From the NCBI GenBank assembly GCA_017989575.1, contig JAGNPP010000005.1, positions 1-23,950 of the forward strand: a DNA stretch of 23,950 nt, written 5' to 3'. The position numbers and the translations under genes are program-made. The DNA is from Chryseobacterium sp. GTDB taxonomy: Bacteria; Bacteroidota; Bacteroidia; Flavobacteriales; Weeksellaceae. Below the pieces are notes generated by a model. The model saw only the letters and a list, made by a program, of their open reading frames with translations, was not told the origin of the DNA and made no database searches. This document shows, one piece after another, positions 7,736 through 15,509 of this stretch. Numbering within the stretch: position 1 is the first letter of the stretch; the number at the start of each line of letters is the position of its first letter.

Positions 7736-8488
7736 ATGAATCAGATTGCTATTAATACTTCGCAAAATGTAAATGTAAATTTTACGTTGGCTGGTGTTGG
7801 AGAAAGAATCGTTGCTTTTTTCATAGATTGGCTCATCAAGGGATTTTATATTTTTGTTTTATTCTGGCTTCTGCGCTTTCTTCTGGAAGGATCAGATTTT
7901 ACCAGCGGGATGGACAATTGGTCTCTGGGCGCCTTCATTCTTATCGTTACATTTCCTGTTCACATCTACACTTTGGTGCTGGAAAGCCTGATGGAAGGGC
8001 AAACCTTTGGAAAGAAATTAATGAAAATAAAAGTGGTGAAAATAGACGGCTACCAGGCAAGTTTCGGCGACTATCTCATGCGTTGGATTTTCCGGTTGGT
8101 AGATATCTACACCAATTCCGGAATCGTCGCGGTCATCAGTATGGTGGTTTCCAAAAATCATCAGCGCGTGGGCGATATTGCGACTGGAACGGCAGTGATT
8201 TCTCTCAAAAACAGCGTCACTATTTCGCACACCATATTGGAACAATTGAAGGAAGATTACACTCCTCTTTTTCCACAAGTCATCCTTCTGAGCGACAACG
8301 ATGTGCGAATCATCAAAGAAAATTACCAGAAAGCTTTGAAATCTGATGATCGCCAAATCATCAATAAACTGACAATCAAAATCGTCGAAATCCTGAAGCT
8401 GGAACCCAATTCTATCCAACTCACGCAGCGCCAATTCATCAATACGGTAATCAAGGATTATAATTTCTACACAGGAAAGGATTCTTAG
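7736..8488 (+). CDS. RDD family membrane protein
   Basis: The 250-residue protein has the RDD domain in its first 160 residues: GVGERIVAFFIDWLIKG in the first membrane helix (carrying the R and D that name the family), further hydrophobic segments near residues 50-75 and around 125, and LMEGQTFGKKLMKIKVVKID between them. A soluble C-terminal tail of about 80 residues follows. RDD proteins are poorly understood; some are linked to ion transport or to membrane complexes. Its divergent placement beside the SpoIIM-like gene is a common pairing and suggests work in the same system as the MoxR/DUF58 cluster. Confidence 0.88.
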   Translation: MNQIAINTSQNVNVNFTLAGVGERIVAFFIDWLIKGFYIFVLFWLLRFLLEGSDFTSGMDNWSLGAFILIVTFPVHIYTLVLESLMEGQTFGKKLMKIKVVKIDGYQASFGDYLMRWIFRLVDIYTNSGIVAVISMVVSKNHQRVGDIATGTAVISLKNSVTISHTILEQLKEDYTPLFPQVILLSDNDVRIIKENYQKALKSDDRQIINKLTIKIVEILKLEPNSIQLTQRQFINTVIKDYNFYTGKDS

Positions 8489-8491
8489 ATT

Positions 8492-8524
8492 AAAAAAAAC
8501 AGGATAGAAAATGATTCTACCCTG
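8492..8524 (-). terminator. intrinsic terminator of the YbjN-like gene
   Basis: A 10-bp stem with one mismatch (8500-8509 with 8515-8524) around a 5-base loop. On the minus strand it is followed by eight T residues (8492-8499 read in reverse), so it terminates the minus-strand gene that ends at 8552. On the plus strand no T-run follows it. Confidence 0.8.
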
Positions 8525-8551
8525 AAATGTTTATAAAGAAATGTTTACTCC

Positions 8552-9028
8552 TTAAAGAATCAGCATCTCCGTATCTTTTTGCAACGCCAGCGTAATCGTA
8601 TCGCGGAAAAGGTTGATGGCTTTCACAAGATTTGACATCACAAATCCACCTTCGCACATAAAATAATAGTTCACAGCAAACGTTTTGGACTCGGCATCAA
8701 AATCGAATCTAGACATTGCCACTTCCTTGTTCAGTTTGTTGGTCAGTTCACTCGCTTTTGTGTAAGTTGTGCCTTCTTTAGATTTGTAAGTCACAGAAAA
8801 TGTGAGGTAACCTTTGGCTTTGTCATTGTAGATATTCCAAGTGTAGGTATTTTTGATTTTCACAAAATCTGTTCCTGTTGAGACCACCGCAATTCCTGCG
8901 TCATCCATCAGTTTTTTCAATCCTTCTACGGTGATTTCGTCTGCTTTCACCACTTTTTGTGCATTGGTAAACACGCCGGCGAAAAGCATCATCGCCAAGA
9001 ATAATCTTAATAATAATTTGGTTTTCAT
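8552..9028 (-). CDS. secreted YbjN-like domain protein
   Basis: The 158-residue protein starts with a signal peptide (MKTKLLLRLFLAMMLFAGVFTNA, cleavage before QK). The mature part follows the YbjN / type III secretion chaperone-like pattern: a start helix LKKLMDDAGIAV, strands with TYTWNIYNDKAKGYLTFSV, a helix ASELTNKLNKEV, strands SRFDFDAESKTFAVNYYFM and the closing GGFVMSNLVKAINLFRDTI. YbjN family proteins lack a known enzymatic activity. It stands alone, with its own promoter candidate and terminator. The family call is by fold pattern and is moderate; a secreted YbjN domain is plausible in Bacteroidota. Confidence 0.65.
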   Translation of the reverse strand: MKTKLLLRLFLAMMLFAGVFTNAQKVVKADEITVEGLKKLMDDAGIAVVSTGTDFVKIKNTYTWNIYNDKAKGYLTFSVTYKSKEGTTYTKASELTNKLNKEVAMSRFDFDAESKTFAVNYYFMCEGGFVMSNLVKAINLFRDTITLALQKDTEMLIL

Positions 9029-9053
9029 AACTTTTTGGGTTTATTGTTGAGAG

Positions 9054-9083
9054 CAAATTTAATACGCTTTTTTTCATAACAAA
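9054..9083 (-). promoter_or_regulatory. candidate promoter of the YbjN-like gene
   Basis: On the minus strand a TTTG (9083-9080) lies 18 bases before TAAATTTG (9061-9054), close to the Bacteroidota consensus TTTG-N19-21-TAnnTTTG. It would start transcription about 20 bases before the ATG at 9028. Confidence 0.5.
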
Positions 9084-9137
9084 TACGTCAGATGCCGTAT
9101 ATTTATCCGCTAATAACCAACTCAAATATTTTCAAGA

Positions 9138-9548
9138 ATGTTGAAGTCTTTTTTTATTGCTATCGCTTTATCGATGAGTAGTTTATCTTATTCCCAAACA
9201 CAGTCTCAAAGCGAAGTCACCATTGCAAATCAAAAAGCAGAATATCCCGGCGGTCAGGAAGTTTTCCGCAATGAGTTTATGAGAATGGTTTATGCCTACG
9301 TCGATCTTACAGCTTATGCGGTAAATGGAAAATTTTCTTTCATCATTACAATTGATAAAAATGGAAAAATGAGCGAAATGAAAATCCATCCCAAAGTAAA
9401 ATACGATGAAGAGTTCAAGCAAGATATGAACTTCGCGATGAAACGACTCAAGAAAAAATGGAAACCAGCGATTCAAAACGGTGTTCCAGTGAGTTCTAAT
9501 ATTATTTTTGATATTAATTTTTCATCGGAACACGCGGATCATGATTAA
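9138..9548 (+). CDS. secreted TonB C-terminal-like protein
   Basis: The 136-residue protein begins with a signal peptide (MLKSFFIAIALSMSSLSYSQ). The mature part has the pattern of the TonB C-terminal domain as found in many small flavobacterial proteins: YPGGQEVFRNEF, then the strand KFSFIITIDKNGKMSEMKI, then the helix and closing strand MKRLKKKWKPAIQNGVPV. There is no proline-rich spacer or membrane anchor, so it is not a classical energy transducer. It may be a stand-alone periplasmic TonB_C domain. Divergent from the YbjN-like gene across 109 bp. Confidence 0.65.
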   Translation: MLKSFFIAIALSMSSLSYSQTQSQSEVTIANQKAEYPGGQEVFRNEFMRMVYAYVDLTAYAVNGKFSFIITIDKNGKMSEMKIHPKVKYDEEFKQDMNFAMKRLKKKWKPAIQNGVPVSSNIIFDINFSSEHADHD

Positions 9549-9620
9549 TTTCATCAAAAATACAGCAAGTTTTCAACTTCTGAATAATTTCAATTCCTGC
9601 CATTCTGTCACAATATTTTG

Positions 9621-9628
9621 TATCTTTG
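9621..9628 (+). promoter_or_regulatory. -7 box upstream of miaB
   Basis: TATCTTTG fits the Bacteroidota -7 consensus TAnnTTTG exactly. No good TTG -33 element is seen 19-21 bases upstream. Transcription starting near 9634 would give a leader of about 65 bases before the miaB start at 9700. Confidence 0.6.
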
Positions 9629-9640
9629 CAAACTAATGTA

Positions 9641-9693
9641 ATTTCAAATTCGCAATTCAAAATTTTGGATTCTGAACTTTGAATTTTTAATTG
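9641..9693. repeat. inverted repeat in the miaB leader
   Basis: AATTCAAA (9654-9661) is a perfect 8-bp inverted match to TTTGAATT (9678-9685), with a 16-base spacer. Related AATTC/GAATT words lie around it (CAAATTCG at 9645-9652). The tract lies between the -7 box and the miaB start, so it would be in the 5' leader. Confidence 0.5.
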
Positions 9694-9699
9694 ATTCCC

Positions 9700-11133
9700 G
9701 TGCAAGAAAAATATATAGACGAAACCAAACAAGGCGAAGCTTTTGCCATTCTCGAAAAACCTGAAAACGGCAAAAAACTGTTCTTAGAAAGCTACGGCTG
9801 TCAGATGAATTTCTCTGATTCTGAGATCGTTGCATCCATCCTAAACGAGCAAGGCTACAACACCACTTTGAACGTAGAAGAAGCAGATTTGATTTTATTA
9901 AATACTTGCTCCATCCGCGAAAAAGCTGAGCAAACCGTGAGAATGCGTCTGGCTCAATTCAAAAATCTGAAAAAAGAACGTCCAAATATGACGGTCGGCG
10001 TTTTGGGTTGTATGGCGGAACGATTGAAAACTAAATTTTTAGAGGAAGAACAGCTCGTAGATTTGGTTGTAGGTCCAGATGCTTACAGAGATTTACCCAA
10101 TCTTTTGAAAGAAACCGAAGACGGAAGAGATGCCATCAACGTAATTCTTTCTAAAGAAGAAACTTATGCCGACATCAATCCAGTTCGTTTGGGTGGAAAT
10201 GGCGTGACGGCTTTCGTGACGATTACGAGAGGTTGTGATAATATGTGCACTTTTTGCGTAGTTCCTTTTACGAGAGGTCGTGAGAGAAGTCGTGATCCGC
10301 ATTCTATCATTCAAGAGTGTCAAAGTCTTTGGGACAATGGCTACAAAGAAATCACACTTTTGGGACAAAACGTTGATTCTTACCTTTGGTACGGTGGCGG
10401 ACCGAAAAAGGATTTCACCAAAGCATCAGAAATGCAAAAACTGACAGCAATCAATTTCGCTCAATTGCTTGATATGGTTGCCGTTGCAGTTCCGAAAATA
10501 AGAATCAGATTCTCAACTTCCAATCCGCACGAGATGACGGAAGACGTTTTCAGAATGATTGCAAAACACGATAATATTTGTAATTACGTTCACCTTCCCG
10601 TTCAAAGTGGAAGCGACAGAATTCTTCAGTTGATGAACCGTCAACACACGCGTCAGGAATATTTAGATTTAATAAAAAAAGGAAAAGAAATCGTTCCCGA
10701 CATTTCGTTTTCACAAGATATGATTATTGGATTTTGTACCGAAACCGAGGAAGACCATCAAATGACAATGAGCTTGATGCGCGAGGTAGAATACGATTAC
10801 GGTTATATGTTTTCTTATTCCACAAGACCAGGAACGCCGGCTCACAAGAAGATGGAAGACGATATTCCTGCAGATGTAAAACAGCGAAGATTGGCGGAAG
10901 TGATTGCTTTACAAGGTGAACTTTCCCGAAAAAGAATGCAAGGTTACGTGGGCAGAGTTCACGAAATTTTGATTGAAGGCATCTCCAAGAAAAACAAAAA
11001 CCAATGGAAAGGCAGAAATTCTCAAAACGCTGTTTGTGTATTTGATATGAAGGAAGGTCAGAAATTGGGCGACATTGTGTCTGTTTTTGTTCACGGAAAT
11101 ACGCAGGGAACGCTTTTGGGGGAAACGGTTTAA
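9700..11133 (+). CDS. miaB: tRNA-2-methylthio-N6-dimethylallyladenosine synthase
   Basis: MiaB is a radical SAM methylthiotransferase that converts i6A37 to ms2i6A37 in tRNAs reading UNN codons. All three parts are visible: the N-terminal UPF0004 domain with cysteines C34 (SYGCQMNFSDSE), C70 (LLNTCSIREKA) and C104 (LGCMAERL), which bind the auxiliary 4Fe-4S cluster; the radical SAM motif at C179, C183 and C186 (RGCDNMCTFC); and a C-terminal TRAM region. Length of 477 residues is normal. The GTG at 9700 (then QEKYIDETKQG) is chosen as start over an in-frame TTG nine bases upstream, because the homologues I recall begin with QEKYIDET. The downstream nuclease gene follows after 22 bp. It needs iron-sulfur clusters of the kind built by the suf genes at the right end. 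Confidence 0.96.
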   Translation: MQEKYIDETKQGEAFAILEKPENGKKLFLESYGCQMNFSDSEIVASILNEQGYNTTLNVEEADLILLNTCSIREKAEQTVRMRLAQFKNLKKERPNMTVGVLGCMAERLKTKFLEEEQLVDLVVGPDAYRDLPNLLKETEDGRDAINVILSKEETYADINPVRLGGNGVTAFVTITRGCDNMCTFCVVPFTRGRERSRDPHSIIQECQSLWDNGYKEITLLGQNVDSYLWYGGGPKKDFTKASEMQKLTAINFAQLLDMVAVAVPKIRIRFSTSNPHEMTEDVFRMIAKHDNICNYVHLPVQSGSDRILQLMNRQHTRQEYLDLIKKGKEIVPDISFSQDMIIGFCTETEEDHQMTMSLMREVEYDYGYMFSYSTRPGTPAHKKMEDDIPADVKQRRLAEVIALQGELSRKRMQGYVGRVHEILIEGISKKNKNQWKGRNSQNAVCVFDMKEGQKLGDIVSVFVHGNTQGTLLGETV

Positions 11134-11155
11134 AATCCAAACTTCATTTCAAATA

Positions 11156-12247
11156 ATGAGTAATCTGCAATCCAAAGAACTTCTTCAAAATATTTCTGCA
11201 TTATTAGAAAATGCCAGAAAAAAAGTAGCTGTCGCGGTAAATCAAGCAATGGTTTTGACGTATTTTGAAATCGGACGAATGATTGTGGAAGATGAGCAAA
11301 ATGGCGAAAATAGGGCTGAGTATGGAAAAGCTTTGCTCAAGGATTTGTCTTTTCATTTAACGGAAAAGTTTGGAAAAGGGTTTTCTGAAACAAATCTAAA
11401 ACAAATGAGATATTTTTATATGTCTTATTCAATTGGTCAGACACTGTCTGACGAATTCAAAAAAACAGGTCAGACACTGTCTGCCGAATTTGAAACTGCT
11501 CACAATCAGCAATTTGAAATTCCCGAAACAACTTTTCGGAAATCATTTCCAGAGCTAAATCTCTCTTGGTCACATTATCTCAAATTAATGAGAATCAAAG
11601 ATTTAAATGAAAGAAAATTCTATGAGATTGAATCATTTAAAAATAATTGGAGTTTGCGGGAATTGCAACGTCAATACGATTCTGCATTATATTCACGATT
11701 GTCATTAAGCAAAAACAAAGAGGAAATTCTTCAACTTTCCGAAAAGGGTCAAATTTTTGAAAAGCCAAAAGATATTATTAAAGACCCTTACATTTTGGAA
11801 TTTCTCGGTTTGCCGGAAAAATCAAACTATTCCGAAAACGATTTAGAAAGTGGTTTGATTGATAAATTGGAACATTTTCTTTTGGAATTAGGAACTGGTT
11901 TTACATTTGTAGCAAGACAAAACCGAATTACTTTTGATGAAAAACATTTCAAAATAGATTTGGTTTTTTACAACAGAATTCTGAAAAGTTTCGTTTTAAT
12001 TGATTTAAAAATCGGTGAGCTCAAACATCAAGACATTGGTCAAATGCAGATGTACGTGAATTATTACGACCGCGAAGTCCGTTTGGAAGATGAAAACAAA
12101 ACCATCGGAATCATCCTTTGTCAGGACAAAAGTGAAGCACTCGTAAAATACACATTGCCAGAAGATAACGAACAAATTTTCGCAAGTAAATATTTAACAA
12201 TTTTACCAAGCAAAGAAGATTTTATTAAAATTTTGGAAGAGAATTAG
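11156..12247 (+). CDS. YhcG-type DUF1016 protein with PDDEXK nuclease domain
   Basis: A 363-residue protein of the YhcG/DUF1016 family. The start is set at the ATG at 11156 (MSNLQSKELLQNI), since the 27 in-frame codons upstream overlap miaB and look like translated miaB/spacer. The N-terminal DUF1016_N part includes VNQAMVLTYFEIGRMIVE and YGKALLKDLSFHLTEKFGKGFS. The C-terminal nuclease-like domain has KIDLVFYNR (D268), VLIDLKIG (D283 and K285, with aspartate in place of the usual glutamate) and GQMQMYVNYYD. The family is often linked to defence islands and restriction-type loci, but its role is not settled. An 11-residue repeat (GQTLSDEF / GQTLSAEF, residues 94-116) lies between the domains. 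It sits between miaB and the regulator, outside the usual gene order, and is probably acquired. Confidence 0.88.
   Translation: MSNLQSKELLQNISALLENARKKVAVAVNQAMVLTYFEIGRMIVEDEQNGENRAEYGKALLKDLSFHLTEKFGKGFSETNLKQMRYFYMSYSIGQTLSDEFKKTGQTLSAEFETAHNQQFEIPETTFRKSFPELNLSWSHYLKLMRIKDLNERKFYEIESFKNNWSLRELQRQYDSALYSRLSLSKNKEEILQLSEKGQIFEKPKDIIKDPYILEFLGLPEKSNYSENDLESGLIDKLEHFLLELGTGFTFVARQNRITFDEKHFKIDLVFYNRILKSFVLIDLKIGELKHQDIGQMQMYVNYYDREVRLEDENKTIGIILCQDKSEALVKYTLPEDNEQIFASKYLTILPSKEDFIKILEEN
11436..11501 (+). repeat. 33-bp in-frame tandem repeat with perfect palindromes
   Basis: Two 33-bp units inside the YhcG-type gene. Each holds the 13-base palindrome CAGACACTGTCTG (11438-11450 and 11471-11483). 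The period is exactly 11 codons, so the frame is kept. Confidence 0.85.
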
Positions 12248-12259
12248 AATTCATTATTT

Positions 12260-12751
12260 ATGACAAAAATCTTCTACATATTATTTTTTTTACCAACTCT
12301 TTTGTTCTCACAAAGTTCAAAATGGGATTACATTGGGAACATTAATTTTGATGAGAAAACGGATAGAAAAGATTTCGTTTTATGTAATGAGAATCAGATT
12401 TATCAATATTTTAATGACTCAAAAGGATTTCAATATGACGGTGAAAAGATTGCGATTGAAGAGGAATTTCAGAAAAAATACAATTCCGAAAATGTAAAAA
12501 AGGAAAATGCTTGGGTAAGAATTCGTTTCATTGTGAATTGCTTTGGAAAATCTGATAGATTTAGGATTTTGACCGCAAATTACGATTACGAGCCAATTGA
12601 AATCGATAAAAATATTACATCTCAACTTTTAGAAATCACAAAAAATCTAAACGGCTGGATTCCAAAACAGGAAAGAGGCGGAAAAATAGACTATTATCAA
12701 TATTTAATTTTCAAAATAAAAGATGGAAAAATCGACGAAATATTGCCTTAG
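12260..12751 (+). CDS. secreted protein of unknown function
   Basis: The 163-residue protein has a signal peptide (MTKIFYILFFLPTLLFSQ). The mature part has a strand-like run ENAWVRIRFIVNCFGKSDRF and ends with a helix and strand ITKNLNGWIPKQERGG followed by YYQYLIFKI, which loosely resembles the TonB C-terminal domain fold seen in other small secreted proteins of this group. I cannot name it with confidence. The gene starts 12 bp after the YhcG-type gene and overlaps the next gene by 29 bp, so the three are likely one transcript. Strongly AT-rich. Confidence 0.6.
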   Translation: MTKIFYILFFLPTLLFSQSSKWDYIGNINFDEKTDRKDFVLCNENQIYQYFNDSKGFQYDGEKIAIEEEFQKKYNSENVKKENAWVRIRFIVNCFGKSDRFRILTANYDYEPIEIDKNITSQLLEITKNLNGWIPKQERGGKIDYYQYLIFKIKDGKIDEILP

Positions 12752-13547
12752 TTTCCAACTGATTTTAGTTGCGTTTTTCACTTACGGACAATCTTTGAAC
12801 TGTAACGTTTTCCGTTTGGAAGGCGATTCTGTGAAATTCAAAGCTTGCGAAAAAGCGATTGAAACTGTTTACAACAAAAGACTTTATCAATTCGATCAAC
12901 GATTCCACGATGGATTATCCGAAGCCATAAAAATCGACCCAAACTTCGATTATCCATATAAAGAACAATCGGTTGCTTATCTAAAAAGTGGTGATTTCGT
13001 TTCTTGGAAAAAGCTGATTGACAAAGCTGTAGAACTTAATCCTAAAGGAAATCTCGGTTACAGAGCTTGGTGCAGATACCAATTTTTCCGAGATTACAAA
13101 GGAGCCATTACAGACATTGAAGCCTTAGAAAAAATTTATCCAGCTGGATATTTGGGACATTCCGTCAACGGCGATTATGAATTGCATATTGCAAAAGCCC
13201 TTTGTAATTCAGCGATTGGGCAAAAGGAAAAGGCAATTTCTCTCATAGAAAATCAACTCTCCAAGAAAGATCATAATGTTGGTTTGTACGATTATTACCA
13301 GCTTGGCGTCACTTATTTTGAATTAAATCAATACGACAAAGCCTTAGAAAACTTCGAGAAACAAAGCAAAATTTACGATTTTGCAGAGAATATTTATTTT
13401 AAAAGTAAAGTTTCGAAAATCAGAAACAAAGATTATTTGGATTTGAAAAATCTTGCCCTCAAAACTTATGATGAAGGCAAAACAATGTTGGAAGGCTACA
13501 CGCATCATTTCAACAAAATTTACAGAAAACAGATTGCTGAACTGTAA
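12723..13547 (+). CDS. secreted TPR-like repeat protein
   Basis: The 274-residue protein begins with a signal-like segment (CLSFQLILVAFFTYGQ) and continues with helix pairs typical of tetratricopeptide repeats: LSEAIKIDPNFDYPYKEQSV, KKLIDKAVELNPKGNLGYRA, then YYQLGVTYFELNQYDKALEN. TPR domains mediate protein-protein contacts; the partner is unknown. The start ATG overlaps the upstream reading frame by 29 bp, suggesting coupled translation. No lipobox is visible, so it is probably periplasmic. A 74-bp spacer separates it from the regulator gene. Confidence 0.65.
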   Translation: MEKSTKYCLSFQLILVAFFTYGQSLNCNVFRLEGDSVKFKACEKAIETVYNKRLYQFDQRFHDGLSEAIKIDPNFDYPYKEQSVAYLKSGDFVSWKKLIDKAVELNPKGNLGYRAWCRYQFFRDYKGAITDIEALEKIYPAGYLGHSVNGDYELHIAKALCNSAIGQKEKAISLIENQLSKKDHNVGLYDYYQLGVTYFELNQYDKALENFEKQSKIYDFAENIYFKSKVSKIRNKDYLDLKNLALKTYDEGKTMLEGYTHHFNKIYRKQIAEL

Positions 13548-13564
13548 ATTAAATTTAAAAAAAA

Positions 13565-13605
13565 TCGAATTCAAAAATCTTCCGACTTTCCTTTTCGGAA
13601 TTCGG
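13565..13605. other. nested hairpins upstream of the AAA+ regulator
   Basis: TTCCGA (13580-13585) pairs with TCGGAA (13595-13600). An alternative outer pairing joins CGAATTC (13566-13572) with GAATTCG (13598-13604). The two foldings share bases and exclude each other. No T-run follows, so this is not a standard terminator; its role is unknown. Confidence 0.4.
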
Positions 13606-13621
13606 ACAAAAATTTAAAACT

Positions 13622-14920
13622 ATGGCAGATTTACAATCCATAAAAACACGCTTCGGAATCATAGGGAATTTTCCTGCACTTAATCGCGCTTTGGAAAAGG
13701 CAATTCAGGTCGCTCCAACAGATATTTCAGTTTTGGTAATGGGTGAAAGTGGCGTTGGGAAAGAGTTTATCCCAAAAATAATCCACGGCGAATCCAAAAG
13801 AAAACATCAACCATATATTGTCGTAAACTGTGGTGCAATCCCAGAAGGAACAATTGATTCAGAACTTTTTGGTCACGAGAAGGGCGCGTTTACAGGCGCA
13901 ACTACAACCAGAAAAGGTTACTTCGAAGTGGCAGATGGCGGAACAATTTTCCTTGATGAAGTTGGTGAATTACCTTTGCAGACGCAAGTTCGTTTGCTTA
14001 GAGTTTTGGAAAGTGGAGAATTTATGAAAGTTGGTTCGTCTCAAGTTCAAAAAACGAATGTCAGAATCGTGGCCGCAACCAATGTAAATATGATGAAAGC
14101 GATTGGAGACAACCGTTTCCGTGAAGACCTTTACTATCGTTTGAATACGGTTCAGATTGATATGCCTGCGCTTCGTGACAGGAAAGGTGATATTCATTTG
14201 TTATTCAGAAAGTTCGCAATAGATTTTGCTGAGAAATATAGAATGCCGGAATTGAAATTGACAGACGATGCGGTTTCTTATCTTGAAAATTATGCTTTTC
14301 CTGGGAACGTTCGTCAGCTTAGAAATTTGGTTGAACAAATGACTGTGGTGGAGCAAAACCGAGAGGTGAATTCTACAAAATTGGCAGAATACATCCCGAT
14401 GAATGCAAATTTGCCAACGGTAATTTCCAAAACCAGCGGAAGCGGAAGTTCCAGCTCGGACTTTGGCTCGGAGAGAGAAATTATGTACAAAGTGCTCTTC
14501 GATATGCGGAATGACATTAATGATTTAAAATCCTTAACTTCGGAACTTATAAAAAGTAGAGGAAATGCCGATCTGAGTTCTCAGGAAAAAAATCTAATTA
14601 ATAGAATTTACACGCCGGAACCAGCTCAGAATGCGAATCCCAGCTCATTGCTCTACTTCGAAAATAATAACAACAATCAGCAGAATCAGATTCACCATCC
14701 AACGATTATTTCCGAGGACAATGAGGATTACAATGATGTGGAAGATATTGAAATAGAGGAAGCAAGACCAGAATCTTTGTCTTTGCAAAACAACGAGAAA
14801 GATTTGATAATCAAAGCATTAGAAAAACACAAAGGTAGAAGAAATAAAGCGGCCGACGAATTGGGAATTTCCCAAAGGACGCTTTACAGAAAAATAAAAC
14901 AGTATAATCTTGAGGAATAA
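13622..14920 (+). CDS. sigma-54-type AAA+ regulator without receiver domain
   Basis: The 432-residue bacterial enhancer-binding protein starts directly with the AAA+ domain: Walker A GESGVGKE (41-48), the sigma-54 contact loop GAFTGA (88-93), Walker B GTIFLDEVGEL (107-117) and the arginine-rich VRQLRNLVEQM region. The C-terminal 40 residues form a Fis-type helix-turn-helix (NKAADELGISQRTLYRKI). A low-complexity linker with Asn/Gln-rich and acidic stretches joins the two. There is no receiver, GAF or PAS domain at the N-terminus, so activity is probably controlled by expression or by a separate partner. It lies upstream of lptE by 30 bp. I recall that miaB, this regulator, lptE and secG are usual neighbours in flavobacteria. 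Confidence 0.92.
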   Translation: MADLQSIKTRFGIIGNFPALNRALEKAIQVAPTDISVLVMGESGVGKEFIPKIIHGESKRKHQPYIVVNCGAIPEGTIDSELFGHEKGAFTGATTTRKGYFEVADGGTIFLDEVGELPLQTQVRLLRVLESGEFMKVGSSQVQKTNVRIVAATNVNMMKAIGDNRFREDLYYRLNTVQIDMPALRDRKGDIHLLFRKFAIDFAEKYRMPELKLTDDAVSYLENYAFPGNVRQLRNLVEQMTVVEQNREVNSTKLAEYIPMNANLPTVISKTSGSGSSSSDFGSEREIMYKVLFDMRNDINDLKSLTSELIKSRGNADLSSQEKNLINRIYTPEPAQNANPSSLLYFENNNNNQQNQIHHPTIISEDNEDYNDVEDIEIEEARPESLSLQNNEKDLIIKALEKHKGRRNKAADELGISQRTLYRKIKQYNLEE

Positions 14921-14950
14921 AAAATCAAGATAAAAAGCAAAAGAATCAAA

Positions 14951-15505
14951 ATGATTTCCAATTTTAAAAACAACATTTCATCACTTCGCATTTTTAAAAC
15001 TTGTCTATTTTTACTTGTTTCTTGTTTGATGTTTTCATGTTACAAATTTTCCGGTTCTTCACTAAGCCCGGAAATGCAAACGGTGAAAATCAATATGTTT
15101 CCGAATAACGCTGCCAATAATCTCCCAACTTTGAGTCAGGATTTTACAGTGGCTTTGCAAAATCGTTTTCTGCAAAGATCTGGTTTGAAAGGCGCTATTG
15201 ACAATCCACATCTGTTGATAGAAGGTGAAATCAGCGATTATAGCATCACGCCAACCAGTATTGGATCGGCAACCACCACTACTCAAGGAAACACAATTCA
15301 GGCTTTGCAAAACAAGCTGACCATCACAGTGAAAGTACATTACGAAAATAGCATAGATCCAACTTTGAGTTTTGATAGAACTTACAGTGACGAAGCGGTT
15401 TTCAACAGTGATTTGAATCTTAACACGATAGAAACTGCACAAGTGAGAATCGTGAATGAAAGGATCATCAACAAAATTTTTAACGACATCGTCGCCAACT
15501 GGTAA
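14951..15505 (+). CDS. lptE: LptE-like LPS-assembly lipoprotein
   Basis: The 184-residue protein carries a lipoprotein signal with lipobox LMFSC (lipidated cysteine C30). The body follows the LptE pattern: YKFSGSSLSPEMQTVKINMF after the cysteine, then the helix LSQDFTVALQNRFLQ, the strand LLIEGEISDYSI, a threonine-rich stretch, and KLTITVKVHY. LptE plugs the LptD barrel and delivers lipopolysaccharide to the outer membrane surface. The position just after the sigma-54-type regulator and 4 bp before the acidic protein gene fits the flavobacterial gene order. Confidence 0.82.
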   Translation: MISNFKNNISSLRIFKTCLFLLVSCLMFSCYKFSGSSLSPEMQTVKINMFPNNAANNLPTLSQDFTVALQNRFLQRSGLKGAIDNPHLLIEGEISDYSITPTSIGSATTTTQGNTIQALQNKLTITVKVHYENSIDPTLSFDRTYSDEAVFNSDLNLNTIETAQVRIVNERIINKIFNDIVANW

Positions 15506-15509
15506 AAGT

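Noticed and set aside
8018..8434. Minus-strand open frame of 138 codons
   Set aside because: It is antisense to the RDD gene and shows no domain or sensible composition.
11075..11155. Longer N-terminus for the YhcG-type protein
   Set aside because: These codons overlap the miaB end and spacer; the family N-terminus begins at the ATG at 11156.
13580..13600. Terminator between the TPR-like gene and the regulator
   Set aside because: The stem is short and no T-run follows on the plus strand.
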